Positions 50,921 through 60,610 are shown, counted from the stretch's first letter. The stretch: DNA of 64,000 nucleotides from Desulfonatronum thioautotrophicum (GCF_000934745.1 NZ_KN882170.1:62001-126000); one strand, 5' to 3'. Program-made: numbers and translations. The notes: generated by a model not told the origin, from the sequence alone.

Positions 50921-52816
50921 TCAACCTGTCATCGCAGCCAAATCGCCACCGGGTGAACTGTCCTTCCTTCCAACGGATTCAGCTTCACCAACCCGGTGCA
51001 CCGCAAGAAATTCCAGCGCCCCCTCCTTGCCCAGATACCGATCCAGAGTTTTCCGGTCGGTTTGGAGCAGGTCCACCAGGACCAGGCCGTCCAGGACATT
51101 GCTGAATTCCCTATCAACGTTGAATCCGAGCATTTTGCCGCCCAGCTTCAGGTATTGACGGAGCAGCACCGGAACACCGGACTTGTGTCGATCTATGTCC
51201 GTAATGATGTCCGAAATGTCGTCGATGGTCTTGGACATCATGGTCAGCAACGAGTCGTCCAGGCGGAAGATCCGCCGCTGACGAAAAGGACGGCGGGGCC
51301 GTACATGGTCGGCCAGTTCGTGCATATGCCCGTTGGCCCGCAAAAAACCAACGATCAGTTGCCGGGAGAAGCGGTGGTACTCGTTGTCGATACTCACCGG
51401 ACCGAACAGGGTCCGATATTCGGGATTGCGCAGAATGAATCGGGCGATGCCCTTCCAAAGCAACAATAGCGGAGCGTAACTTTTCTGGTATTCCGGCCGG
51501 ACAAAGGACCGCCCCATTTCCAAGGCAGGATCAATCTCGTTCCAGAAGCGGGACTGGAACGCAAAGAGTGTGTTCGTATACAACCCCTTGGGGCCATGCT
51601 TCTTCAGAATCTCGTCCGTGCGACCCAGTCTGTAGGCTCCGGCGATCCGTTTTGCCTGTTTGTCCCAGAGAAACAGGTGCAGGTAGTGGGCATCGAAAAT
51701 ATCCAGGTCAACCTCCTTGCCCGTGCCTTCCCCGGCATCCCGGAACGTAACTTCCCGCAACCTACCGATTTCGTGCAGCAAATTGGGAATATCCAATGCC
51801 TGGGCAAGATGAACGCAGAAGTCCTCAGTCTCCAGCAGCAGCTGTTCCGCGGACAGGGTTTGCTGTTCACGCTGCAATGAGTTTTGGACCGGTGGCAATA
51901 GAGTGGTGATCCCATCCGTCCCGTTGGGTAAAGAGGGATGTATCTGCTTTGGCCGCTGCTTGCCCCCACAGTTTAAAAGATATGTGCGGTGTCGCAGATA
52001 CGCGATCATCTCGGCATCCGTGGAGCAGTTGGCCAAATGCTTCGGCCCGAGTGGGCGTCCGATCCGCACCCGGACTTCCGATCCGGCCTTGCGCACCAGG
52101 GCATGGGGGAGCAGCATGGTCCTCAGGCGGGGATGAATCAATCCGGCCAGATGGAACATGGGGCCGTTGGTACCTTGGAAGAACATCGGTACCGCCGTGG
52201 CCCCGGTCTTGCGAATGATCCTGGCCATGGACTCGCTCCAGGGTGGGTCGCCCATGGTCCGCCGCCGAACTTGCAAATGAGAGACTTCGCCGGCTGGAAA
52301 CACGCCCAATACGCCCTCCGACCGCAACCAGCCCAAGATTTTCCGTAAGGCCGATGCATTTCGCTGTATCGTGGACGCTCCTCCCTCAAAGGGGTCAACA
52401 AACAGAAACAGATCCTGCAGCTCCTGCACCCTTCGAAGCAGATGATTGGCCATGATCTTCACATCCGGCCGCCGCCTGCGCAACACAGCGGCCATGACCA
52501 ACCCCTCAAGAGCTCCGAAAGGGTGATTGGCCACCACGACCACCGGTCCCTTTGGCGGAATGCGCTCCAGCTCGCGCTCATCCAGAACAATGCCCACATG
52601 CAACACGCGAAGAGCCCGCTCCAAGAAATCCTCTTGCGGACGACTTTCCCGGGCATGGCCCAGCCCGTCCACGATCTCAGCGTATTTTCGATTCAAATAC
52701 CGCAAGGCCAGCATCTTCTCCAGAGAAGGCTTGACCAATCCGAACAACCTGTTCGGAAGCGGACGCATGAAGGGAGACGGCAGGTCGATCAGGCAATGCT
52801 GGGAAGTGGCGCTCAT
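50921..52816 (-). CDS. olsF: Bifunctional acyltransferase, OlsF-type (predicted ornithine lipid synthase)
   Basis: 631 residues; ATG at 52816 is nine bases after GGAGG. Residues about 75-280 are a PlsC-like acyltransferase domain (VVVVANHPFGALEG with the H-x4-acid motif; VFPAGEVSHL). Residues about 325-540 are an OlsB-like/GNAT-type N-acyltransferase (IAGAYRLGRTDEILKKHG; YTNTLFAFQSRFW; EMGRSFVRPEYQ). In OlsF the C-terminal domain first N-acylates ornithine and the N-terminal one O-acylates the product, giving a phosphorus-free membrane lipid. The remaining 90 residues are a tail. It is divergent from the PHP-glycosyltransferase gene; a Pho-box-like repeat lies between. Confidence 0.75.
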   Translation of the reverse strand: MSATSQHCLIDLPSPFMRPLPNRLFGLVKPSLEKMLALRYLNRKYAEIVDGLGHARESRPQEDFLERALRVLHVGIVLDERELERIPPKGPVVVVANHPFGALEGLVMAAVLRRRRPDVKIMANHLLRRVQELQDLFLFVDPFEGGASTIQRNASALRKILGWLRSEGVLGVFPAGEVSHLQVRRRTMGDPPWSESMARIIRKTGATAVPMFFQGTNGPMFHLAGLIHPRLRTMLLPHALVRKAGSEVRVRIGRPLGPKHLANCSTDAEMIAYLRHRTYLLNCGGKQRPKQIHPSLPNGTDGITTLLPPVQNSLQREQQTLSAEQLLLETEDFCVHLAQALDIPNLLHEIGRLREVTFRDAGEGTGKEVDLDIFDAHYLHLFLWDKQAKRIAGAYRLGRTDEILKKHGPKGLYTNTLFAFQSRFWNEIDPALEMGRSFVRPEYQKSYAPLLLLWKGIARFILRNPEYRTLFGPVSIDNEYHRFSRQLIVGFLRANGHMHELADHVRPRRPFRQRRIFRLDDSLLTMMSKTIDDISDIITDIDRHKSGVPVLLRQYLKLGGKMLGFNVDREFSNVLDGLVLVDLLQTDRKTLDRYLGKEGALEFLAVHRVGEAESVGRKDSSPGGDLAAMTG

Positions 52817-52939
52817 CGCAAGCATCCTCCGGCTGGAAAGGTTTTGAGCAGCAAGACAACCACATGCCCTGTACTCCAGCCCAGACCAAAAGCATCACCG
52901 AAAGGTTACCGTCAGGTGAAGATTTGACGACAGATTGGA

Positions 52940-52979
52940 ATGTCACCAAATTATCACAAACCTGTCATTAATGGTCACC
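52940..52979. promoter_or_regulatory. Pho-box-like triple direct repeat between olsF and PHP-glycosyltransferase
   Basis: On the plus strand ATGTCAC, TTATCAC and CTGTCAT start at 52940, 52951 and 52962, exactly 11 bp apart, with the AT-rich spacers CAAA and AAAC. A fourth GGTCACC follows one base out of phase at 52973. This is the PhoB layout (7-bp repeat plus 4-bp AT spacer). It lies 77 bp before the plus-strand start and about 120 bp before olsF, so it could serve either or both. Confidence 0.65.
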
Positions 52980-53044
52980 TGCTGATCATCATCCCGTCAC
53001 GTTTTTCGGTTACCATATTTCCGAACAGAATAAGGGAGGTGATT

Positions 53045-55495
53045 ATGGAACAGACGACCAAGGCTGATCTGCACGTTCACTCCAAGTACTCCAAGCGACC
53101 ATCGCAATGGGTTCTGCAGAAAATTGGCTGCTCGGAAAGCTACACCGAGCCGTTGCACATTTACCAGACCCTGCGAGACAAAGGCATGGACCTGATCACC
53201 ATAACTGACCACAACACCATTGAAGGCAGTCTGGAAATCGCTCACCTGCCGGATACCTTTATCAGTGAAGAAATCACCGCCTATTATCCTCATGACCGTT
53301 GCAAGGTGCATGTCCTGGCCTACAACATCACCGAAGACCAACACCGGGAAATCCAGAAGTACCGGGACAATGTTTTCGAGCTGGCCGAATACCTGAACCA
53401 GGCAGATATACTCCACGCTCTGGCCCATCCGCTATTTTCGGTCAACGACAAGCTGACCACGGCCCACTTCGAACAACTGTTGCTTCTGTTCAAAATCTTC
53501 GAGATCAACGGCGCACGTGACGAGCATCTGAACACGAATTTACAAAAAATCCTGGCCACGCTCACACCCGTGGACATCCGGCGACTGGAGAACATCCACG
53601 ACCGGGCGGCCCTGATCAAGGAACCCTGGATCAAGCACCTCACCGGCGGCTCGGACGACCACAGTTCCCTGAACATCGCCCGGACGCACACGGTAATGAC
53701 CGGAAAGCATAACCTGTCCGGCTTTCTCCAAGGCATCCGAGAAGGCCAGTCGTCCTTTGTTGGCAGATCGTCCTCACCCCAGACCCTGGCCCATAACCTC
53801 TACAGCATTGCCTACCAGTTCTATAAAGAAAAATTTCAGCTCGGAAAGCACGTCAACAAGGACATCCTGCTCAAATTCATTGATCGAAATCTGGACCCAG
53901 GCCATAAGGACGAAACCGGCCTGCTGGGATCGCTGCACGCTCTCTGGTCACAACGGCTTCGTCCGAGAATCGGCGGCACATCCTGGCGTAATCCCCCGGA
54001 ACAGCTTCAGGATCTGCTGCGTCACGAGACTGCCAAGCTGATTTGGAATGATCCCAAGCTGATGGACATCGTCCGATCCGGTGACAGCAGCCAGGAAGGT
54101 CAGGACAAGGCCTGGTTTGCGTTTGTGAACCGTTCGGCCAACAAGGTTCTGAAGCATTCCGCGGATCACATGCTCCGCAAAATCTCCCAGGGCAGCATCT
54201 TCGACATTTTCCACTCCCTGGGTTCCGCGGGTGCATTGTACACCTTGCTGATGCCCTATTTCCTGTCCTACTCGCTCTTTGCCCACGATCGCAAATTCAG
54301 TGGAGACGTCCGGAAGGCGTTTGCCGCAACCAAGAACCTGCCTTTGACAGATGCCGACTCCGGACCACGGGTGGCTCACTTCACGGACACCTTCTACGAA
54401 GTCAACGGCGTGGCCCTGACCCTCCAGCAACAACTGTCCATGGCCCGCTCTTCCAGCAAGAACATGACCATCATCACCTGCGCCCCTGATGAAGCGGTTC
54501 CCTCAGCGGACGGGGTTCGCAACTTCGCCCCCATCGGCGTGTTCGAGTTGCCAGAATACCCGGAACTTAAGCTTTTCTATCCACCGCTGCTGGAAATGAT
54601 GCACTTCTGTTTCGAAAACCAAATCAATCACATACACACAGCGACTCCGGGCCCCATCGGCCTTGCCGCCTTGGCCCTGGCCAAGCTGATGCACTTGCCC
54701 ATTTATGGCACCTATCACACCTCACTGCCGCAATACACCCAGTATCTGACTCAGGACTCGGCCATGGAGGAACTGATGTGGCGGTTCACACTGTGGTACT
54801 ACGACCAGATGGACTTGGTCTTTGCTCCGTCCCATGCCACAGCCAACGAACTGATCGCCAAAGGCCTTCGACCGGACAAGGTTCAGGTCTATCCCCGGGG
54901 TATTGATATCGACCGGTTTCATCCCTCCAAACGCAATGGATTCTATGCCAAGCGCCACCAACTCCGGGATGAAATCAAGCTGCTCTACGTTGGGCGGGTT
55001 TCCAAGGAAAAGAACCTGCACATCCTGGAGGAAGCCTACCGGCGTCTCCAGGGTGAGGGCCGTGACGTGCGTCTGATCGTTGTCGGCGACGGGCCGTACC
55101 GGGAACAGATGGAGCGCAACCTCAGCGGCACCCAGACAATATTTACCGGCTACCTGGACGGCGACGCCCTGGCCGAAGCCTACGCCTCGGCGGATATCTT
55201 CGTCTTTCCCAGCACCACGGACACCTTTGGCAACGTGGTCCTGGAGGCCCTGGCCTCCGGCCTGCCAGTGATCGTCTCCGCCGAAGGCGGCCCCCAGGAA
55301 AACGTCATCCACGACCAGACCGGCATCATCGTCCCCACATCCACACCACAAGCCTACCATCAGGCCTTGGCCAACCTCCTGGACAATCCCCCCCTGCTGA
55401 AAACCATGAGCAGCCAAGCCAGAAATTCCATGGAAAGCCGCTCCTTCGGAGCCTCTTTCGACCAGGTTTGGTCTTATTATGGGCAGACGGGCTAG
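53045..55495 (+). CDS. PHP-domain / GT4 glycosyltransferase fusion
   Basis: 816 residues; AAGGGAGGTG precedes the ATG. Residues 1-235 form a PHP phosphoesterase-like domain with metal motifs DLHVHSKYS, TITDHNTI, an E-x-x-A-Y and GGSDDHSS. A helical linker (about 290-430) leads to a GT4 domain from about 440 (VAHFTDTFYEVNGVALTL; YPRGIDIDRF; DTFGNVVLEALASGLPV). The DTFG/LEA form and the PRGVD-like stretch resemble SqdX/MgtA-type lipid or mannosyl transferases. Fusing a PHP phosphoesterase to a GT4 is uncommon. Together with olsF it suggests a glycolipid made under phosphate limitation. The stop abuts a repeat. Confidence 0.8.
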   Translation: MEQTTKADLHVHSKYSKRPSQWVLQKIGCSESYTEPLHIYQTLRDKGMDLITITDHNTIEGSLEIAHLPDTFISEEITAYYPHDRCKVHVLAYNITEDQHREIQKYRDNVFELAEYLNQADILHALAHPLFSVNDKLTTAHFEQLLLLFKIFEINGARDEHLNTNLQKILATLTPVDIRRLENIHDRAALIKEPWIKHLTGGSDDHSSLNIARTHTVMTGKHNLSGFLQGIREGQSSFVGRSSSPQTLAHNLYSIAYQFYKEKFQLGKHVNKDILLKFIDRNLDPGHKDETGLLGSLHALWSQRLRPRIGGTSWRNPPEQLQDLLRHETAKLIWNDPKLMDIVRSGDSSQEGQDKAWFAFVNRSANKVLKHSADHMLRKISQGSIFDIFHSLGSAGALYTLLMPYFLSYSLFAHDRKFSGDVRKAFAATKNLPLTDADSGPRVAHFTDTFYEVNGVALTLQQQLSMARSSSKNMTIITCAPDEAVPSADGVRNFAPIGVFELPEYPELKLFYPPLLEMMHFCFENQINHIHTATPGPIGLAALALAKLMHLPIYGTYHTSLPQYTQYLTQDSAMEELMWRFTLWYYDQMDLVFAPSHATANELIAKGLRPDKVQVYPRGIDIDRFHPSKRNGFYAKRHQLRDEIKLLYVGRVSKEKNLHILEEAYRRLQGEGRDVRLIVVGDGPYREQMERNLSGTQTIFTGYLDGDALAEAYASADIFVFPSTTDTFGNVVLEALASGLPVIVSAEGGPQENVIHDQTGIIVPTSTPQAYHQALANLLDNPPLLKTMSSQARNSMESRSFGASFDQVWSYYGQTG

Positions 55496-55501
55496 TTGAG
55501 T

Positions 55502-55547
55502 GTTGAAAAAGTTATCCATAGTCCGGCCAAAAAAACTGAAGTGGGTC
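55502..55547. repeat. Dispersed inverted-repeat element, left half only (copy C)
   Basis: Immediately after the stop at 55495, TGAGTGTTGAAAAA and TTATCC-ATAGTCCGG, then CAAAAAA-CTGAAGTG, match the left arm of copies A and B. The right arm is absent. It marks a decayed or truncated copy in the short gap before a convergent gene. Confidence 0.65.
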
Positions 55548-55577
55548 CGATTCGTTAGACGAACTGAATAGTTACAG

Positions 55578-56390
55578 TCAGTGTTTTCTGATCAACTCCG
55601 CGCACACGCTCTTCTCATGCTCCACCCCCAGCAACTCGCAGATCGTTCCACAGATTTCTGTCTGGAGGGGGCGGGCCGCGGGGTCGTGGCTGAAACCTTC
55701 GCCGATGGTAAACAGGGGGACGGTGCGTTCTTCGGGCAGCAGACCATTGTGGGTCTTGTCCCTGTTCATGCCATGATCCGCCGTGACCAGGACCTGATAC
55801 CCGCCCTTCAGCCAACCTGGAAGATATTCGGCCAGCAGAGCGTCCGCCTCCCGGGCGCTGTTCCGGTACAGAGGCGATTCCGCTCCCTGGAGGTGACCGG
55901 CGTGGTCCACGGCCATGGGATGGGCCAGCAGGAAATGGGGGTGATGGCGCAGACGCAGACTCTCCGCGTCGGCGAAAAGATGGGTGTCCGGGTAGCGATC
56001 CACGAAATAAAAATGGCCGTACTGGATGGGCAGGTCCGGATCACAGACATGACGATCCCGGGGTGGATCAAAAGGGGTACGATTGTACAACTCGCTGACC
56101 CACTGGTAGGCGGCGGCGGCCGTGGTCAGCCCAGCAGCTCGGGCATAATGGAAAACGCTCTGCTCCCGGGACATCCGGGCATGACCGTTATGCGTCACCC
56201 CGCTCTGCACCGGGGTCTTGCCGGTCAGGATGCATTCGTACAGCGGCCTGGACAGGGCCGGCAGTTCGCACTGGACCGGATACAGACTGGCCTTGCCAGC
56301 CTCGCACAGCCCCTGAAGCGCACCCATGCACTCCTGAGCCGTGTCGTGATTCAATCCGTCCAAAAGGACCAGGAGGACATTGTTGCGCAT
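55578..56390 (-). CDS. Alkaline-phosphatase-superfamily phosphodiesterase/phosphatase
   Basis: 270 residues. Metal and nucleophile positions follow the nucleotide pyrophosphatase pattern: LVLLDGLNHDT at the N-terminus, a probable nucleophile Ser in P-A-L-S-R-P, then VDHAGH and TADHGMN. No signal peptide, so cytoplasmic. It is the last gene of the minus-strand Pot-type operon (after 27 bp). Phosphonoacetate hydrolase, nucleotide pyrophosphatase or phosphodiester hydrolase are all compatible; the transporter context favours an imported organophosphorus substrate. Confidence 0.75.
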   Translation of the reverse strand: MRNNVLLVLLDGLNHDTAQECMGALQGLCEAGKASLYPVQCELPALSRPLYECILTGKTPVQSGVTHNGHARMSREQSVFHYARAAGLTTAAAAYQWVSELYNRTPFDPPRDRHVCDPDLPIQYGHFYFVDRYPDTHLFADAESLRLRHHPHFLLAHPMAVDHAGHLQGAESPLYRNSAREADALLAEYLPGWLKGGYQVLVTADHGMNRDKTHNGLLPEERTVPLFTIGEGFSHDPAARPLQTEICGTICELLGVEHEKSVCAELIRKH

Positions 56391-56417
56391 GGATTTTCCT
56401 TGTCGAGGCTGCGAGGG

Positions 56418-57245
56418 TCAGATCCGTACAGGCTGTTCGCGACGTCGTAAAATCTCGTACGCAACAGCCCCGCACACAGTCATGACGATGAGAATCACCC
56501 CGATGGCGTTCACGGCAGGGGTCAGTCCCAACCGGACCCGGGTGGCGATGTTGATGGTCATGGTATCCTGGATGCCGATCACGAACAAAGTGGTGTTGTA
56601 ATTCTCGAAGGACTGGAGAAAGGCGATCAGGCAGGCCGAGAGAATGGCCGGGCGCATGTACGGCAGAAGGATGCGCCTGACCACCATGAAGTGGGAAGCG
56701 CCCAGGTCCAGGGCCGCCTCCTGCTGGGTCTGGTCGAACCGCTCCAGCCGGGCCAGAAAGAGCAGCATGCAGTAGGCGGCAATAAACGTGGACTGGGCGA
56801 TCACGGCCAGGAACAACCCGCCACTGACCTGAAAGTACTCGGTCCAGAACACCAAAGTGGAGATGCCCAAGATCACACCTGGTGTCAGGATCGGTGAAAC
56901 CATGACCCCGTAGAAAAAGCCCTTGGCCCTGCTTTGCAAATTGGAGAGCAGCAGCGCGCCGGCGAGTCCCAGGGGCACGGCCAGGGCGATCACCCCCATA
57001 CCGATAATCACGGAATTGAGAATGGCCCGCCCCATCCGGGCATCCTGGAACAGTCCCACTGCGCGGTCGCGGGCATCAAAACCGTAAAACCATTTGGTGG
57101 TGAAGCCCTCCCAGGGGAGCATGGTCGGAAAACGACTGTCATTGAACGCAGCTGTGACCATGAATATTAACGGCAGGAAGAGATACACAAAAAAAAGCAC
57201 CAGATAGATTCTGGTCAGCCAGGTAAAAAAGCCCTGGGAAGTCAT
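56418..57245 (-). CDS. Pot/PhnV-like ABC transporter permease 2
   Basis: 275 residues with six membrane helices and the permease EAA loop (QEAALDLGASHFMVVRRILLP). It resembles PotC and the 2-aminoethylphosphonate permease PhnV. ATG at 57245 overlaps the stop of the first permease by four bases. A longer frame upstream runs inside that gene and is rejected. Confidence 0.87.
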   Translation of the reverse strand: MTSQGFFTWLTRIYLVLFFVYLFLPLIFMVTAAFNDSRFPTMLPWEGFTTKWFYGFDARDRAVGLFQDARMGRAILNSVIIGMGVIALAVPLGLAGALLLSNLQSRAKGFFYGVMVSPILTPGVILGISTLVFWTEYFQVSGGLFLAVIAQSTFIAAYCMLLFLARLERFDQTQQEAALDLGASHFMVVRRILLPYMRPAILSACLIAFLQSFENYNTTLFVIGIQDTMTINIATRVRLGLTPAVNAIGVILIVMTVCGAVAYEILRRREQPVRI

Positions 57246-58135
57246 CGGGCGATATCCTTCAGGCCGACCTTGAACAGGTGCATCATGGCGATAATAAACA
57301 GCACGCAGAGTAAAAGCAGGGCAAAGGCGTAGGCCGCCCCGGTATTCCAGTCCCCGCCATCGAAAAACCAGCTGTAGATCACCTGGGTAAACCAGCGTGC
57401 CCCAGTGCCGCCGGGCAGGGATTGCATGATTTGGGGTACGGCCACGGTACCCGCAGCGAGCATGAAGGTCATGATGCAGCCCACGGCGATTCCGGGTTTG
57501 GCGTGCGGGATCACCAGGCGCCAGTGGATACGGGGCCATGACGCCCCCAAATCCCGGGCCGCCTCGATCTGGTTGCGATCAAGGGACTCCATGGAATTGT
57601 AGAGCGGAAAAACCATGAACAGAATATAAGCGTAAACCATCCCGATCATCACCGCACCCAGCCCGCCGAAATTCACGGCACTGTCCGTCACACCCAGAAA
57701 CATGAGCAGCTGGTTCAGCAGCCCGTTCCGGGAGAGGATCAGGAACCAGGAATAGGTACGCAGGATCTCGTTGACCCAGAACGGGATGATCAGCCCCAGA
57801 ACCAACAATGGTACCATTCGGGCTCGTGCAGCCTGAGCCAGGTAGTAGGCGATGGGATAACAGACGGCCAAAGACAGAGCCGTGACCAGCAAAGCGGACC
57901 AGATGGTCTTGATGAAGATGGAGCGATGAACCTGATTGTTCCAGATGGTCAGATAGTTGGCCAGGGTGTAGGTGTCATCGGGTCCGCCTCGAAGAGACGG
58001 CGGAAGGTTTGGCCGCAAGGACATGTCCACCATCATTATCTGGGGCAGGACGACCAGAACCACGACCCAGAAAACGCTGATGCCAAGCACACAGCAGCCA
58101 ATGACCGGGCCGAGGCGGCGAAACAGCTCACTCAT
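57242..58135 (-). CDS. Pot/PhnU-like ABC transporter permease 1
   Basis: 297 residues, six membrane helices, EAA loop IEAARDLGASWPRIHWRLVIP. It pairs with the next gene to form the channel. Its start overlaps the stop of the ATPase gene (ATGA), showing translational coupling along the operon. Confidence 0.88.
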   Translation of the reverse strand: MSELFRRLGPVIGCCVLGISVFWVVVLVVLPQIMMVDMSLRPNLPPSLRGGPDDTYTLANYLTIWNNQVHRSIFIKTIWSALLVTALSLAVCYPIAYYLAQAARARMVPLLVLGLIIPFWVNEILRTYSWFLILSRNGLLNQLLMFLGVTDSAVNFGGLGAVMIGMVYAYILFMVFPLYNSMESLDRNQIEAARDLGASWPRIHWRLVIPHAKPGIAVGCIMTFMLAAGTVAVPQIMQSLPGGTGARWFTQVIYSWFFDGGDWNTGAAYAFALLLLCVLFIIAMMHLFKVGLKDIAR

Positions 58136-59277
58136 GTGGCATGCATCCCGGCAGAAAGAGCCACGGCGGCATCTGTTGTGAACCCAAATCGAATATCGCT
58201 GCCGATGTTCAAGCCTGCCTGGGTCCCGTCGTTGGTCATGTGCAGGATGGTATTGCGCTCTGCGCCCGTATCCAGGAACAGGTGTACATAGGCTCCTTCG
58301 AAATCAACGCGACACAACCGCCCACTGAGAACGTTCTCCGGAACGCGTCCATTGACCAGGTGACAACGCTCCGGCCGCACAAAGATGACGGCAGGCTGTC
58401 CCACACGGAGACCGCGCAGATTCCTCCCCGTTAGACGTCCCTGGGGCGTGTCCACCACGGAGTAGTGGTCGCGCACCTCGGCCACTGTCCCGAAAAAAGG
58501 ATTATTCTCACCAACAAAGGTGGCCACAAAGGGTGTCGCCGGCTGATCATACAGCAGCGCAGAATCAGAGACCTGCTCAATCATCCCGTTTTGCATCACC
58601 GCGACCCGGTCGGACATGGTGAAGGCCTCACCCTGATCATGGGTGATGTAGATAAAGGTCACTCCGGTGCGGCGCTGGATGGCCCGCAACTCTGCCCGCA
58701 TGTGCTGGCGCAGCTTCAAGTCCAGGGCGGACAGCGGCTCGTCCAGAAGCAAAACCGAGGGGTTCACCGCCAAAGCCCTGGCAATGGCCACTCGCTGACG
58801 CTGTCCTCCGGAGAGCTGAGAAACCAGCTTGTCCTCCTCGCCGGTCAGGGCAACCAGTTCCAGAAGCTCATCAGACCGCTTCCGACGGACACCCCTGGCC
58901 ACACCGCGGGCCTCCAGGCCAAAGGCCACGTTCTCCCAAACCTTCATCAGCGGAAACAGGGCCAGGTTCTGGAAGATCAGGGCCGTAGGCCGTCTGTTCG
59001 GGCCGATGCCGCGCATGTTCCGCCCCCCGATCAGGACGTCGCCGGAGGTGGGCTCGTTGAATCCGGATATCAGCCGGAGCAACGTTGTCTTGCCGCAACC
59101 CGATGGCCCAAGAAACGAGAAGAATTCCCCGGCCCGGATTTCCAGATCAACCCTGTTCACGGCCAGAAAATCTCCAAAGGCCATGGTTACGTCGCGCAAT
59201 TGCACATTCTGCCCTTGCAGTTCCGCGGGCGTGACACTGCCTGCCGTGCCGCAGGCTATGAGGGGTTGGGCGTGCAT
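58132..59277 (-). CDS. Pot-type ABC transporter ATP-binding protein
   Basis: 381 residues. ATG at 59277 has GGAGG five bases before it. Walker A GPSGCGKTT, the ABC signature [14 protein letters not shown], Walker B LLLDEPLSALD and a C-terminal TOBE-like regulatory region are all in place. It energises uptake with the two permeases. A stem-loop sits between this gene and the binding-protein gene upstream. Confidence 0.9.
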   Translation of the reverse strand: MHAQPLIACGTAGSVTPAELQGQNVQLRDVTMAFGDFLAVNRVDLEIRAGEFFSFLGPSGCGKTTLLRLISGFNEPTSGDVLIGGRNMRGIGPNRRPTALIFQNLALFPLMKVWENVAFGLEARGVARGVRRKRSDELLELVALTGEEDKLVSQLSGGQRQRVAIARALAVNPSVLLLDEPLSALDLKLRQHMRAELRAIQRRTGVTFIYITHDQGEAFTMSDRVAVMQNGMIEQVSDSALLYDQPATPFVATFVGENNPFFGTVAEVRDHYSVVDTPQGRLTGRNLRGLRVGQPAVIFVRPERCHLVNGRVPENVLSGRLCRVDFEGAYVHLFLDTGAERNTILHMTNDGTQAGLNIGSDIRFGFTTDAAVALSAGMHAT

Positions 59278-59319
59278 AAAACCTCCGCTCATGACATGTG
59301 AAGGTGTTGCGTGAAACCA

Positions 59320-59355
59320 CGGCAGGGCAGCCCCTGGAGACAGACCGCCCTGCCG
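59320..59355 (-). terminator. Stem-loop between the binding-protein and ATPase genes
   Basis: Arms CGGCAGGGC (59320-59328) and GCCCTGCCG (59347-59355), a perfect 9-bp stem in the 105-bp gap. Such intra-operon stems after a binding-protein gene often protect its mRNA or attenuate downstream genes, allowing excess binding protein. Confidence 0.6.
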
Positions 59356-59382
59356 GTTGAACCTCTTCTGTCCAGAACGGTC

Positions 59383-60525
59383 TTACGCGGAGAGGAACCG
59401 GTCCCGGAATTCGTTACGGGCCGCGATGAACCAGGTCGGCTCCGGCGGATACCACCACAGATTTTCGATGGCATTGCCCGGATACGCCGCAGCGAAGTTG
59501 GCCGCGTAGGCCTCACCGGCCAGTTCCGCCGCGCCCTGGGTGCAGGAGTTGTAGCCGGAGAGCCGGACATGGATCGCGGCATGGGCAGGCTGGTAGTACC
59601 AGTTGATCCAGGCGTAGGCCGAATCCAGATTGTCCGCGCCCACAGGCACGCCGATGGAGTCCATCCAGGTCATGGCCCCTTCCTTGGGCGCCAGATAGGT
59701 GTATTTGCCGTTGCTTTCGGAGCGCATGCGCATGGCCGGGCCGTCCCAGGTCTGGCCTATGACCGCGTCGTTCTGCATGAACGCGGCCTCGGTCTCCTGG
59801 GCGTTGGACCAGAACTGCACAATCCAGTCCTTGTGGCGGACGGCGAAGTCCAGAAGCCTGGAGTAGATTTCCCGCATCCGACCCTCGTCTTCATAGGTCT
59901 CCCGCATCCGGCTGGACGGCACCTCCCCGATGTCGTCCAGGTGCAAACCAATGCCCAGCAGACTGGAATGGGCCCGCACCGTAACCCGCCCCTTGTTTTC
60001 CGGCATCCACAGGCTGCCGAAGCCCAGCTCGCCGTAGACCGGGGTAATTACATGGGTATTCAGGCACAGGGCCTCGGTGCCCCAGTTGAAGGGCACGGTA
60101 TATCGGCTACCGTTCTGTACCCCGCCCAGGGTCTTGGAACTCTCCCACATGGAGGGAATCACCCCGGCCACGTTGATTCGGGACTCGTCCAGGGGCTGAA
60201 GCAGTTCCTGCTCCACCCAGGCTGGCGTATACGTGATGGACGGCATGACCACGTCAAATCCCCGCCCCCGCGCAGCCCGTAGCCGATTGAGCACCTCGTC
60301 GTTGGAACCGTAGGTGGACAGGTTAACCCGGATACCAGTTGCCTGTCGAAAAGAATCGATCATTTCCGGATAGACATAGTCGGACCAGCTGTACAGATTC
60401 AGCTGTCCGGTGGAGGCCAAAACCTCCCGACTGATAAAGGCTGGTGCGGCAGTGGCCAACGCTCCGGCAGCCACATACTGCATGAATTGGCGGCGAGAGA
60501 GAGAAGCAGTGTTGGACTCGGACAT
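59383..60525 (-). CDS. PotD-like periplasmic substrate-binding protein
   Basis: 380 residues. A Tat signal is present (LSRRQFMQYVAAGALATAAP). The mature fold matches PotD/extracellular solute-binding family 1 (LNLYSWSDYVYPEMIDSF). Polyamine-binding acidic residues of PotD are not confirmed. The operon's phosphatase makes an organophosphorus ligand as plausible as a polyamine. AAGGAG precedes the ATG. First gene of the five-gene operon. Confidence 0.85.
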   Translation of the reverse strand: MSESNTASLSRRQFMQYVAAGALATAAPAFISREVLASTGQLNLYSWSDYVYPEMIDSFRQATGIRVNLSTYGSNDEVLNRLRAARGRGFDVVMPSITYTPAWVEQELLQPLDESRINVAGVIPSMWESSKTLGGVQNGSRYTVPFNWGTEALCLNTHVITPVYGELGFGSLWMPENKGRVTVRAHSSLLGIGLHLDDIGEVPSSRMRETYEDEGRMREIYSRLLDFAVRHKDWIVQFWSNAQETEAAFMQNDAVIGQTWDGPAMRMRSESNGKYTYLAPKEGAMTWMDSIGVPVGADNLDSAYAWINWYYQPAHAAIHVRLSGYNSCTQGAAELAGEAYAANFAAAYPGNAIENLWWYPPEPTWFIAARNEFRDRFLSA

Positions 60526-60610
60526 GTCGTATCTCCTTGAGCATTGGTTTGATTAGAAAGGAACGTTGTATCTTTCAAAGCATGATGTAGTAGACCATCG
60601 TTTCACCCAG

